Program-made: the position numbers and the translations under genes
DNA from: Chitinophagaceae bacterium
Lineage (GTDB): Bacteria; Bacteroidota; Bacteroidia; Chitinophagales; Chitinophagaceae
Assembly: GCA_024643655.1 (NCBI GenBank)
Contig: JAHEMM010000002.1
Span: 1 to 64,000, forward strand
DNA: 64,000 nucleotides
Direction: 5' to 3'
The notes under the pieces: generated by a model
Seen by the model: the letters and a program-made list of their open reading frames with translations, nothing else
What the model was told of the DNA's origin: nothing
Databases searched by the model: none
Shown: piece after piece, positions 19,651 to 29,130 of the stretch
Layout of the letters: the number at the start of each line of letters is the position of its first letter
How positions within the stretch are numbered: position 1 is the first letter of the stretch

Positions 19651-19680
19651 AAACAGGTTCGCATCAATACGAACCTGTTT
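19651..19680 (-). terminator. Terminator downstream of the SnoaL-like gene
   Basis: 11-bp stem AAACAGGTTCG/CGAACCTGTTT; minus-strand T-rich tail. Confidence 0.8.
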
Positions 19681-19701
19681 AAAATATCAATCCTTTAGTT
19701 G

Positions 19702-20196
19702 TTATTTGTTTAATGTTGTAGAGTCCATTGGTGCCGGAGGTGGTGGCATCATGTTCATCATATCCTTTGGATCCATATACATCCAATGCTCTACTGCTTT
19801 ACCATCTTTAAACTTTGCAATATCAACACCTGTCATTTTCATTTGCTGACCATTCATTGTTCCTGATGACTCTGACCAGGTAAAAACATATTCATCATCT
19901 GCCAAAGTTTTTGTAGTTGTTCCTTTCATATCAGGCATCATTGTTTTCCATTTCTTCATTTCTGCAATTATATTATCAAGTCCTTTTATATCGCCTTCCT
20001 CTCCTGCATGATCAACCGCATCAACGGCTATATAATCTCCTAACTTATCAAACTCACCAGCCTCATATGCTTTTGTAATAGCATCATTTACTTCGATATT
20101 TTTTTTGGCGGTAGCCGACATTCCTCCTGAATTGCCAGAACAGGAAAAAAAAGTGCTGCATACAGCAATTAATAACAGAGAGAGCAAATTTTTCAT
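19702..20196 (-). CDS. SnoaL/NTF2-like lipoprotein (start trimmed from the track ORF)
   Basis: Lipobox at MKNLLSLLLIAVCSTFFSCSGNSGG; polyketide-cyclase-like AEMKKWKTMMPDMKGTTTKTLADDEYVFTWSESSGTMNG; upstream 29 codons of the track ORF look non-coding. Confidence 0.75.
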   Translation of the reverse strand: MKNLLSLLLIAVCSTFFSCSGNSGGMSATAKKNIEVNDAITKAYEAGEFDKLGDYIAVDAVDHAGEEGDIKGLDNIIAEMKKWKTMMPDMKGTTTKTLADDEYVFTWSESSGTMNGQQMKMTGVDIAKFKDGKAVEHWMYMDPKDMMNMMPPPPAPMDSTTLNK

Positions 20197-20351
20197 AATT
20201 TTTGATTTGTTGATGAAGTAAAAAGGTAAAACAATTTTAAGAATAAGCAAAACCAGTATTTTAATAAGAAGAAAGATCAGCAATAAATAAATTTTTACGC
20301 CATTGATACTGAATATTTTACAACAATCATTTTACAATAAATTCTTTTCGA

Positions 20352-20513
20352 TTATTTACTAACCTTTAAAAATTTTTGATTACCAACCAAAAGTTGACCA
20401 TCAATATCAATTTTTGTAACACTGATATAATTTCCTGTGTGTTTTATTTTAACCAATATTTTGTTTGTAGCACTTTCACAATTGCAATCATCTGATGTCC
20501 AATCCCATTTAAA
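20352..20513 (-). pseudogene. Decayed fragment, C-terminal remnant of an unidentified protein
   Basis: Minus-strand translation FKWDWTSDDCNCESATNKILVKIKHTGNYISVTKIDIDGQLLVGNQKFLKVSK* is protein-like but has no start and is preceded in frame by a stop; an adjacent frame reads KFKLLTNDILDLNG just upstream. Confidence 0.45.
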
Positions 20514-20708
20514 TCAAGTATATCATTGGTAAGCAGTTTGAATTTTTTAATAGAGTTGGAACTTCATATTATACTAATGTTATTTGAAATTGTAATTCTA
20601 CTATTTAATAAAAGTCAAAAAAGTATACAAAGTACTTTTTATTACTACTAAGCCGGCTACTCCTTCGGAAGACAATGCAGAAAATTAATTATTTTCTTCT
20701 GCAAAATA

Positions 20709-20734
20709 AAAGCCCCAACTACTGTTGGGGCTTT
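20709..20734 (-). terminator. dnaK terminator
   Basis: AAAGCCCCAAC-TACT-GTTGGGGCTTT, 11-bp perfect stem. Confidence 0.85.
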
Positions 20735-20754
20735 GTAATTATAGCAATTTGTGA

Positions 20755-22677
20755 TTACTTCACTTCCTCATACGGCACATCCGTCACATCATCACCTCCC
20801 ACATTTGCATCGGCAGTTTGTTGTCCTGCATTTGCATCATGGCCTTGTTGGCCATCTGCTCCAGGCGCACCTTCCTGTGTGTTCTTATACATATCCTCAC
20901 TGGCGGCAGTCCATGCAGCATTTAGTTCGGTCATTGCAGTATCGATAGCTGCTAAATCCTGACTCTTGTGTGCTTCTTTTAATTTTTCTGCCCCTGCTTC
21001 AATTGCTCCTTTCTTTTCTGCCGGGATTTTTTCACCGTATTCTTTTAATTGCTTTTCCGTTTGAAAGATCAAGCTATCCGCCTGGTTCAACTTTTCTACT
21101 TTTTCTTTCTCAATTTTATCAGCTTCTTCATTTGCTTTTGCTTCAGCTTTCATTTTCTCTACTTCTTCTTTACTTAAGCCGCTACCTGCTTCAATATGTA
21201 TCTTTTGTTCTTTACCAGTTCCTTTATCTTTTGCTGTAACATGTAAGATACCGTTGGCATCTATATCAAAAGTTACTTCAATCTGTGGAACACCTCTTGG
21301 TGCCGGTGGAATATTATCAAGATTGAACGTACCAAGGCTCTTATTATCCTTACTCATACTTCTTTCGCCTTGCAATACATGTATCTGTACACCCGGCTGG
21401 TTATCGCTGGCAGTTGAGAACACTTCTGATTTTTTCGTTGGTATGGTAGTGTTAGATGGTATCAACGGAGTCATTACACCACCCATAGTTTCAATACCTA
21501 ATGATAATGGTGTAACGTCGAGCAACAATACATCTTTAATATCACCCGTCATTACTGCACCTTGTATAGCAGCACCTACTGCAACCACTTCATCCGGATT
21601 TACTCCACGATTTGGTTTTTTACCAAAGAATTTTTCTACGATTTCCAATACTTTAGGAATACGGCTGCTACCTCCTACCATAATTACTTCATCAATTTCT
21701 GAAGGATTCAATCCTGCATCTTTCAATGCTACTTCGCATGGCTTCAGGCAACGATTGAATAAATCATCCGCAAGGCTTTCAAATTTTGCACGGGTTAATT
21801 TTTTAACCAGGTGTTTTGGCACTCCGTCAACTGCTGTTATATAAGGAAGATTGATCTCTGTTTCGGATGAAGAACTTAATTCTACTTTTGCTTTTTCTGC
21901 TGCCTCTTTCAAACGTTGCAAAGCCATCGGATCTTTACGCAAATCGATTGCTTCGTCTTTTTTAAATTCATCCGCCAGCCAGTCCATCACTACTTTATCA
22001 AAATCATCACCACCTAAATGCGTATCGCCGTTAGTAGATTTTACTTCGAATACACCATCGCCCAATTCAAGGACAGAGATATCAAACGTACCTCCACCTA
22101 AATCGAACACAGCAATCTTCTGGTCATGCTTTCCTTTATCCAATCCGTAAGCCAATGCGGCTGCAGTTGGCTCGTTCACAATTCTTTTTACAGTAAGGCC
22201 GGCAATTTCACCAGCTTCTTTAGTTGCCTGGCGCTGCGAATCGTTGAAATAAGCAGGCACGGTAATTACCGCTTCTGTAACCTCATGCCCCAAATAATCT
22301 TCAGCCGTTTTCTTCATTTTTTGCAGCACCATCGCACTGATTTCCTGTGGCGTATACAATCTGCCATCTATGTCAATACGAACGGTATTATTGTCACCTT
22401 TTGCTACTTTATAGCTCCAATGGCTTATTTCTTCGGTTACTTCGTCGAACTGGCGACCCATAAAACGCTTTACAGAGCTGATGGTATTATGCGGATTGGT
22501 AATGGCCTGTCGTTTAGCCGGATCACCTACCTTACGTTCACCGTTTTTCAAAAAAGCTACAACTGAAGGGGTGGTACGGCGGCCTTCGTCATTGGCAATT
22601 ACCACTGGTTCGCCGTTTTCCATTACGGAAACACAGCTATTGGTGGTTCCTAAGTCTATTCCTATTATTTTTCCCAT
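20755..22677 (-). CDS. dnaK: Molecular chaperone DnaK (Hsp70)
   Basis: 640 aa; [78 protein letters not shown]. Confidence 0.99.
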   Translation of the reverse strand: MGKIIGIDLGTTNSCVSVMENGEPVVIANDEGRRTTPSVVAFLKNGERKVGDPAKRQAITNPHNTISSVKRFMGRQFDEVTEEISHWSYKVAKGDNNTVRIDIDGRLYTPQEISAMVLQKMKKTAEDYLGHEVTEAVITVPAYFNDSQRQATKEAGEIAGLTVKRIVNEPTAAALAYGLDKGKHDQKIAVFDLGGGTFDISVLELGDGVFEVKSTNGDTHLGGDDFDKVVMDWLADEFKKDEAIDLRKDPMALQRLKEAAEKAKVELSSSSETEINLPYITAVDGVPKHLVKKLTRAKFESLADDLFNRCLKPCEVALKDAGLNPSEIDEVIMVGGSSRIPKVLEIVEKFFGKKPNRGVNPDEVVAVGAAIQGAVMTGDIKDVLLLDVTPLSLGIETMGGVMTPLIPSNTTIPTKKSEVFSTASDNQPGVQIHVLQGERSMSKDNKSLGTFNLDNIPPAPRGVPQIEVTFDIDANGILHVTAKDKGTGKEQKIHIEAGSGLSKEEVEKMKAEAKANEEADKIEKEKVEKLNQADSLIFQTEKQLKEYGEKIPAEKKGAIEAGAEKLKEAHKSQDLAAIDTAMTELNAAWTAASEDMYKNTQEGAPGADGQQGHDANAGQQTADANVGGDDVTDVPYEEVK

Positions 22678-22832
22678 GTCTTTATTTTTTTAATTCACTA
22701 TAAATAGTCAATCATTATGCCGACAGGGGGAAAAGTGCAAAAATGTCAGTCACATTTGTTTTTTTGCCAGCTTCAGTGCCTTGATTGAGCTGACGTTGCG
22801 ATGCTCCGTTCTGGGTTCGGTTCGTTGGGCAT

Positions 22833-23537
22833 CTATTTAAAATTCCCGATGATTTCATCTTGTGTTTCGCTGAATTTTTTCATCGTATTGGAAGCTGCTG
22901 TATTCGCTTTGTTTTGCCTCTCCATATAGATTTGCATCTTTAGCTGTTGCTGCTCCCCAATTTCACTTAAAGAATCAAGGTCATCCTTAATTTGCTTTTT
23001 CATTAGTCCCAGCTCAGCTTTTGAAGTTTTTTGTACAACAGAATTACTACGAACCAGTTTTACAGTATCTGGATTTTGGCTTTTTTGTATCGCAATAGTT
23101 TTACTTCTTAACAGATTAAAAGAATCCAGCTGTACAGAAGTCACTGATTGCTGCTTCTCTTTCAATATAGATTGCATGTCTCGCAGTTCCTGCTTTTGTT
23201 TGTTGATGGCTTTTACACTATTCATAATCGCTTTCAAATCTTCTTGTGCACTTTTGGATGCCTGCATCAAAATAAAGAAAGTCATTGCCTCAATATCATT
23301 GTTACTCAACTTAACGAGCCTCACATATTCTCTAGCCATTTTATGCGCTTCACTATCCGGCAGGTTTCTAATATGCATTTTCAATCCAAAAGCATTGATT
23401 GATCTTATATGGCTGGCATTGATTTCTGACATGGCTTTATTAAAAAAAGCTTCTGCTTCGGGAGAAGGTTTGTCCTGTGCGGTGGTTGATGAAATAGCCA
23501 ACAGGAAAAGCAAGCTGCTTACAAGTATTGACTTCAT
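22833..23537 (-). CDS. Exported hypothetical protein, helical
   Basis: 234 aa; signal peptide SILVSSLLFLLAISSTTAQ; Lys/Gln-rich helices. Confidence 0.7.
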   Translation of the reverse strand: MKSILVSSLLFLLAISSTTAQDKPSPEAEAFFNKAMSEINASHIRSINAFGLKMHIRNLPDSEAHKMAREYVRLVKLSNNDIEAMTFFILMQASKSAQEDLKAIMNSVKAINKQKQELRDMQSILKEKQQSVTSVQLDSFNLLRSKTIAIQKSQNPDTVKLVRSNSVVQKTSKAELGLMKKQIKDDLDSLSEIGEQQQLKMQIYMERQNKANTAASNTMKKFSETQDEIIGNFK

Positions 23538-24016
23538 GGTTTAAGGTTTAGATTAATGAAGTTCTACTTTTTCTTTGAATTGTGAACAAAGTAATTTTGT
23601 AGAAAAGATAGCCTGTAATAGCTATTATATTTGTACAACAAACCCGATTTTTTAAAAATTTCCATTGCTGATAAGTTGATGATAAAAGCAAAAAATGTGT
23701 TGATTACACTCCATATTCGGGCATATATTTAAAATAGATTGAAAAGATCACCAGCAGTAAATGAAACATATTTTTCAATTTCAAATGCAAAAAATCAAAT
23801 GCCAATCCTGATTATTTATTACAAATAATAAACACAACTGCTTATTTTTTTAAGCCCCATACCTTTTTTTAAAAATCCAAGAGTTTAAAAAAATAAATTC
23901 TTAATTGAATGATGTAAAGTCTACTGGATAATATCCGACTATTACTTGATAATTCTTAGCCTATTCTTCACAAATCCTTACTATTTCTTTAGCTACTTTT
24001 ACAATTAATTGTAAAC

Positions 24017-25471
24017 ATGAAGGGAAAGTATTTTTTATTAACAATCAGCTTAATTGCTTCGCTTTGCTCCTGCTCACAAAAAATAAGCAAAGGCAATCAA
24101 AAAATTGACCCGGCAAACCCAGACTTGTCCGCTGGAAATTTTAAACTCGATTCTTTACCAGAGTCAGAAATTAATATCCCCATACAGATTAATCTGAAGC
24201 CCATGTATGCCATGGCAGATAAAAGTGTGGATACGGTTTTTAATTCTCCCGGTTACCCCGACAAATGGATACAGGATGGATGCGACTCAAGATACAAATA
24301 TGAATTCCGCCGTAGTCCGTTAAAAATAACCGGCGCTGGCAATACATTGAATATTGGATTTACAGGATTTTATAGAATTATCGGCTCTACCCGGATTTGT
24401 GTGAACGGCACTGTAATTTCTCCCTGGACACCCGAATGTAGCTGTGGATTTGGCAAAGAAGCTGAACGAAGAGTAGAAGTTTCGCTATCTAATTCACTCA
24501 CTGTTTCCCCAGACTACAAAGTAAAATTAGCCGTAAAAAGAAATGAACCCAAGCCATTGGATAAATGTGAAGTATGTTTCTGGGGGCAGGATATTACTAA
24601 ACAAGTGATGAAAGGGTTAATTGAAGAATTGGATGCTTCTAAAAAAGATATGGAGAAAACGTATGGTTCTGTGGATCTGAAACCCTACTTCCAGCAAGTA
24701 TGGGACAAACTTAATCTTAACTACAATCTCTACAACTTGGGATGGTTGCAGATGAACCCACAAAAATTCCGTATCAATAATTTATTTATAAAAAATGATT
24801 CACTCAACGTTTTTCTTGGATTAACAGCAAAACCTTATATCAGTTTTGAACAACCAACCGATAAAATTTCAAAGCTTCCCAACCTGGGGCCTTTTAGCAG
24901 GCAACAGGGATTTTCCATCTTTTTAGATGCGGTGCTGAATTATGACTCCTTAAGTGCTATTATGAACAGTCAGGCAAAAGGAAAAGAGTTTGATTTTAAA
25001 AAAGGATTTATCAAAAAGAAATTTATTATTGAAGATTGCAGTGTATACGGTGGTGGATTTGACAAAATGGTAATAAAGGTGAAATTCACCGGTACAAATG
25101 ACGGCGTAGTTTATTTAACCGGTAAACCCGTTTATGATGATGATAATAAAACAATTGAAGTCGAAGACATTGATTTCGACATTAAATCAAAAAATATTTT
25201 ATTAGGCTCCGCTGATTGGTTATTCGACAAAAAAATAACCAAAGAAATAACAAAGTATGCCCGCTTTGATTTGAAAGACTATATCGACTCTGCCAAAATT
25301 ACAATCAACGAACAGTTAAATCAGGAATGGTACACCGGCATAAGAAGTGTGGGAAATATCAAAGACATGAAACTTATTAAAGTTTATCCTATGGAAAAGC
25401 ATCTTGTTATTAGAAGTAACTGTACGGGTAACCTTGCCGTTAAAGTGGAGTCAATCGATTTCAGTCTTTAA
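24017..25471 (+). CDS. DUF4403-type lipoprotein
   Basis: 484 aa; lipobox LIASLCSCSQ; two-domain pattern with SEINIPIQINLKPMYAMADKSVDTVFNS; family name from recognition only. Confidence 0.75.
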   Translation: MKGKYFLLTISLIASLCSCSQKISKGNQKIDPANPDLSAGNFKLDSLPESEINIPIQINLKPMYAMADKSVDTVFNSPGYPDKWIQDGCDSRYKYEFRRSPLKITGAGNTLNIGFTGFYRIIGSTRICVNGTVISPWTPECSCGFGKEAERRVEVSLSNSLTVSPDYKVKLAVKRNEPKPLDKCEVCFWGQDITKQVMKGLIEELDASKKDMEKTYGSVDLKPYFQQVWDKLNLNYNLYNLGWLQMNPQKFRINNLFIKNDSLNVFLGLTAKPYISFEQPTDKISKLPNLGPFSRQQGFSIFLDAVLNYDSLSAIMNSQAKGKEFDFKKGFIKKKFIIEDCSVYGGGFDKMVIKVKFTGTNDGVVYLTGKPVYDDDNKTIEVEDIDFDIKSKNILLGSADWLFDKKITKEITKYARFDLKDYIDSAKITINEQLNQEWYTGIRSVGNIKDMKLIKVYPMEKHLVIRSNCTGNLAVKVESIDFSL

Positions 25472-25985
25472 TATCATCTGTATACTCATCAGGCAATGAT
25501 GCTTTGAAAGAGAAATTGCGTTGTGCTATATAGCTGAACATAATTACAATACAAATTGTTATTATTTGCGCAAAAATTGGATACACATAAAATTTTTCGA
25601 CCATAATTTTTAATAGCAGATAATTGATAAAGAGATTAAACAAGCAAACCAGCAAATACCGGAAAAGCTGAATCCTACCCTTCATGTTGGAATCATTAAA
25701 AACTACGTACTTCGACATAAAGAATCCAACCGGAAAAGTCACACAAAAAGATAAGAACAATGCTGCGTTATGGCCTTCAAAAGCAAAGAATCCAAAATGA
25801 AAGACTTTCTCTGCAAAAATGTATTTAAAAGCAATATAATAGACAATGAGACCAAGCAATGTATTCCCACCACCCGAAGCTGCATATCGAAAGGTTTGAA
25901 TATTCATTAGCCTCTTAAAAGGAGGATAAAAAAAATCAATAATCGGGAGCACAAAATCCCTGGCACTATGTATATGTCTACGCAC
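25461..25985 (-). CDS. GtrA family membrane protein
   Basis: FRYAASGGGNTLLGLIVYYIAFKYIF, four TM segments, C-terminal YIAQRNFSFK; true start probably downstream of the track start. Confidence 0.85.
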   Translation of the reverse strand: MRRHIHSARDFVLPIIDFFYPPFKRLMNIQTFRYAASGGGNTLLGLIVYYIAFKYIFAEKVFHFGFFAFEGHNAALFLSFCVTFPVGFFMSKYVVFNDSNMKGRIQLFRYLLVCLFNLFINYLLLKIMVEKFYVYPIFAQIITICIVIMFSYIAQRNFSFKASLPDEYTDDIKD

Positions 25986-25993
25986 TAGTCTTG

Positions 25994-26001
25994 CAAATGT
26001 A
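25994..26001 (-). promoter_or_regulatory. TAnnTTTG box (TACATTTG) for the GtrA gene
   Basis: Exact consensus match on the minus strand just upstream of the GtrA ORF. Confidence 0.5.
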
Positions 26002-26041
26002 CTATTGAAATGGTAATTAAGGAATTAGCAATTGGGTTTCG

Positions 26042-26049
26042 TAAATTTG
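26042..26049 (+). promoter_or_regulatory. TAnnTTTG box (TAAATTTG) for argS
   Basis: Exact consensus match 19 nt before the argS ATG. Confidence 0.55.
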
Positions 26050-26068
26050 CCGACTAAACACCCATTGG

Positions 26069-27847
26069 ATGAGTATAGTAATAGAGATAAAGACACATAT
26101 CGCAAAAGCCCTGAAAGACCTTTTTGATGTTGAAGTAGCTGAACAAAGCTTAACGATCAATACGACAAAACCAGAATTTGAAGGCGATTATACATTGGTG
26201 ATGTTTTCCTTTATTAAGGAATTAAAAAAATCGCCGGAAGATCTTGGTGCAGCAATTGGCAAAGCACTGGAAACTACGAACCCTGAAATCTTTACAGCAC
26301 ATAATACAATAAAAGGGTTTTTGAACCTTACCATAGCAGATACATACTGGTTAAGCTTTCTGGAAAAAAATTATGCAAATCAACAATTTGGTTCTTCGCC
26401 GGCTAACGGGAAGAAAGTAATGGTTGAATACTCATCTCCCAATACAAATAAACCTATTCATCTTGGCCATTTACGAAATAATTTTCTGGGATGGAGTGTA
26501 GCACAAATGCTTAAAGAAAGTGGATATGAAACTATTAAAAGTTGTATTGTAAACGACAGAGGTATTCATATTTGTAAAAGTATGATCGCCTGGCAACAAT
26601 TTGCTGATGGTGCAACTCCACAATCAACCCAGACAAAAGGCGATCATTTTGTTGGTGAATACTATGTTCGTTTTAATGATGAATATAAAAAGCAGGTGGA
26701 AGAATTGATAGCTGGCGGAATGACAAAAGAGGTTGCTGAAAAAGAAGCTTCAATTATGAAAGGAACACAACAGATGTTATTGGATTGGGAAGCTGGTAAA
26801 CCTGAAGTGATAGAGCTTTGGAAAAAAATGAATGGCTGGGTTTATGAAGGGTTTGATGTAACCTATAAAAGAATAGGCTCCGACTTTGCAAAAATGTATT
26901 ATGAAAGTGATACTTATTTATTAGGTAAAACATTTGTTGAAGAAGGTCTGAAGCAAGGCATTTTCTTTAAAAAAGAGGATGGCAGTGTATGGATAGATCT
27001 TACAGAAGATGGATTAGATGAAAAACTGGTATTGAGAAAGGATGGGACATCTGTATATATTACACAGGACTTAGGTTTAGCCCAGGAAAAATATGAGGAC
27101 TTCAAATATGATCAAAGCTTGTATGTAATCGCTGATGAACAGAATTATCATATGAAAGTGTTGAAGCTCATCTTACAAAAGTTTAAAAAACCTTATGCTG
27201 ATGGCATTTTTCATTTGAGCTATGGCATGGTGGAACTGCCAAGTGGCAGAATGAAAAGCAGAGAAGGTACTGTAGTAGATGCTGATGAAATGATTGAAGA
27301 GATGGTGAACGTAGCAAAAAACAAAACAGAGGAGCTGGGAAAAGTAAAAGACTTTTCGGCCGAAGAATTGAATGAATTATATGATATTATTGCACTGGGT
27401 GCATTAAAATTTTTCTTATTAAGAGTTGATCCCAAAAAGAGAATGATTTTCAACCCGGAAGAGTCGATAGATTTTCATGGATTCACCGGGCCTTTTGTAC
27501 AATATACTCATGCAAGGATTAAGTCTATACTTCGTAAGGAATCAGAAGTTAGGAGTCAGGAGTCCGAAGCCAGGAGTCTGTTAAAGTTGGAAAAGGACTT
27601 GATAATGTTACTGGAGCAGTATCCTGCAACAATTGAACAGGCTGTTACCGAACACAATCCTTCTGTTATCGCCATCTATGTTTTCAATGTAGCAAAATTG
27701 TTCAATAGCTTTTATGCCGAACATTCAGTAATGAAAGCCGAATCAGATGAAAAGAAACAATTGCGTTTACATATTGCCGGCATGACAGCAAATGTAATTG
27801 CATCTGGCATGGGGTTACTTGGGATAAAAGTGCCGGAGAGAATGTAG
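26069..27847 (+). CDS. argS: Arginyl-tRNA synthetase
   Basis: 592 aa; VEYSSPNTNKPIHLGHLRNNFLGWSVAQML, GMVELPSGRMKSREGTVV, C-terminal anticodon-binding/DALR end GLLGIKVPERM. Confidence 0.97.
   Translation: MSIVIEIKTHIAKALKDLFDVEVAEQSLTINTTKPEFEGDYTLVMFSFIKELKKSPEDLGAAIGKALETTNPEIFTAHNTIKGFLNLTIADTYWLSFLEKNYANQQFGSSPANGKKVMVEYSSPNTNKPIHLGHLRNNFLGWSVAQMLKESGYETIKSCIVNDRGIHICKSMIAWQQFADGATPQSTQTKGDHFVGEYYVRFNDEYKKQVEELIAGGMTKEVAEKEASIMKGTQQMLLDWEAGKPEVIELWKKMNGWVYEGFDVTYKRIGSDFAKMYYESDTYLLGKTFVEEGLKQGIFFKKEDGSVWIDLTEDGLDEKLVLRKDGTSVYITQDLGLAQEKYEDFKYDQSLYVIADEQNYHMKVLKLILQKFKKPYADGIFHLSYGMVELPSGRMKSREGTVVDADEMIEEMVNVAKNKTEELGKVKDFSAEELNELYDIIALGALKFFLLRVDPKKRMIFNPEESIDFHGFTGPFVQYTHARIKSILRKESEVRSQESEARSLLKLEKDLIMLLEQYPATIEQAVTEHNPSVIAIYVFNVAKLFNSFYAEHSVMKAESDEKKQLRLHIAGMTANVIASGMGLLGIKVPERM
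27545..27579 (+). repeat. Five tandem degenerate heptanucleotides inside argS
   Basis: GAAGTTA GGAGTCA GGAGTCC GAAGCCA GGAGTCT; translated as the 7-aa-periodic SEVRSQESEARS. Confidence 0.8.
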
Positions 27848-27940
27848 GCTAAGAGTTTAAAGAAGTAAAAGAGAAAAGGAGACAGAGAAATGAATTTTCA
27901 CATTTACTCTTTGCCTCCTTTTCTCTTTGTTTCTCTTAGC
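27848..27940. repeat. Imperfect intergenic inverted repeat, possible bidirectional terminator
   Basis: GCTAAGAG (27848-27855)/CTCTTAGC (27933-27940) and AGAGAAAAGGAG (27870-27881)/CTCCTTTTCTCT (27915-27926). Confidence 0.7.
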
Positions 27941-27948
27941 TAAATATT

Positions 27949-29016
27949 TTACATGCCAGCCATCATCTTCTTTTGTTTCAAATTTGCCAAAGAAGGATCT
28001 TTCTGTATAGCAATATCACAAAGTTTTGTACCTTTTTCTGTGTTTACTTTTCCGCCTTTTTTCTGGTAAGCCATGCCAATCATATAAAGTGAAGTATAAC
28101 TTTCCTTGTCATACTCAAGTACTTTATCCCAGTACTCTATAGCCTGATCAAATTTGCCTTTATAATAATAAGCTTCAGCAACCATATTAAGAATGTTCAT
28201 ATCGCTTGGCTTTCTCTTCAGTATCTCATTCAACATAGCTACACCCTGGTCAAGATCACCAACATTAAGATAAGCGATAGCAAGATTCTCCAGATAATCA
28301 TTGTCTTTTTTCAACCCCTTTTCACCTGCTTCAAGCATATATTTCAACGCATCCTTATCATTATTCATAGCATAAAAGATAAGACTGAGTTCATAAATCC
28401 AGTAGCTTTCTGTTGGCTTTAATTCGATTGCTTTTTTGAAATAAGGAACGGCTAATTTATAATTCATCATATCTGCATAGCTATGTGCTATAAGATATGG
28501 CACTTCTGCATTTGAAGGATCTTCGTTTGCAGCTTCGTTTAAGTATTTTATAGCTTCTCCATAATTATCCATATCATAATTTACACGACCAATAAAGTAT
28601 GCTACCTTTTCAGATGGATCTGCTTTCTTTAATTTATTGGCATACAGAATTACATCTTCTTTCTGTTTTAATTGAAATGACAAGGTAAGTATTTGCTTAA
28701 AATTGACAGCTGTTTCCTCCCCCATCGATACCAGTTTAATAAACATTTCTCTCGCCTTAGCATAGCGTCGAAGATCAAGATAAACAAATGCTAATTCAGT
28801 ATTAATAGGAATACTTTTCTCATCGTAACTGATTGCTTTTTCAAAATTCTTTAACGACTCCAGCTTACGGCCATTTTGCTTTTCTACTAAACCTTTTTGC
28901 AGAAAATAATCGCCACTATCCACTTTAGGCAATGCTTCTATATTCGTAAAGGAATTCTGAGCTTTTGCTGATGTTATCATCAACAATAAAGCAAATATTA
29001 AAAAGTTGCGGGTCAT
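27949..29016 (-). CDS. Exported tetratricopeptide repeat protein
   Basis: 355 aa; signal peptide; repeated TPR units (KAISYDEKSIPINTELAFVYLDLRRYAKAREMF; YYKGKFDQAIEYWDKVLEYD). Confidence 0.88.
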   Translation of the reverse strand: MTRNFLIFALLLMITSAKAQNSFTNIEALPKVDSGDYFLQKGLVEKQNGRKLESLKNFEKAISYDEKSIPINTELAFVYLDLRRYAKAREMFIKLVSMGEETAVNFKQILTLSFQLKQKEDVILYANKLKKADPSEKVAYFIGRVNYDMDNYGEAIKYLNEAANEDPSNAEVPYLIAHSYADMMNYKLAVPYFKKAIELKPTESYWIYELSLIFYAMNNDKDALKYMLEAGEKGLKKDNDYLENLAIAYLNVGDLDQGVAMLNEILKRKPSDMNILNMVAEAYYYKGKFDQAIEYWDKVLEYDKESYTSLYMIGMAYQKKGGKVNTEKGTKLCDIAIQKDPSLANLKQKKMMAGM

Positions 29017-29130
29017 AGGGTTTTAATTTGGATTGGATTTAAATTGCTACTCATATGCAAGATATATTTTGCCTTATTGTAATCAAAGATTAACCAAAAA
29101 TTATTGTGCTAATATCGTTCCAAATTGGTA

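Noticed and set aside
21254-21844. 196-aa plus-strand ORF inside dnaK (and neighbours at 20970 and 21851)
   Set aside because: Antisense to highly conserved DnaK codons; shadow ORFs.
23538-24016. Possible orphan promoter (TATATTTG at 23626-23633) and ncRNA in a 479-bp gap
   Set aside because: Spacing to the upstream TTTG is too long for the consensus, and I see neither a terminator nor a conserved structure; RNA-seq would be needed.
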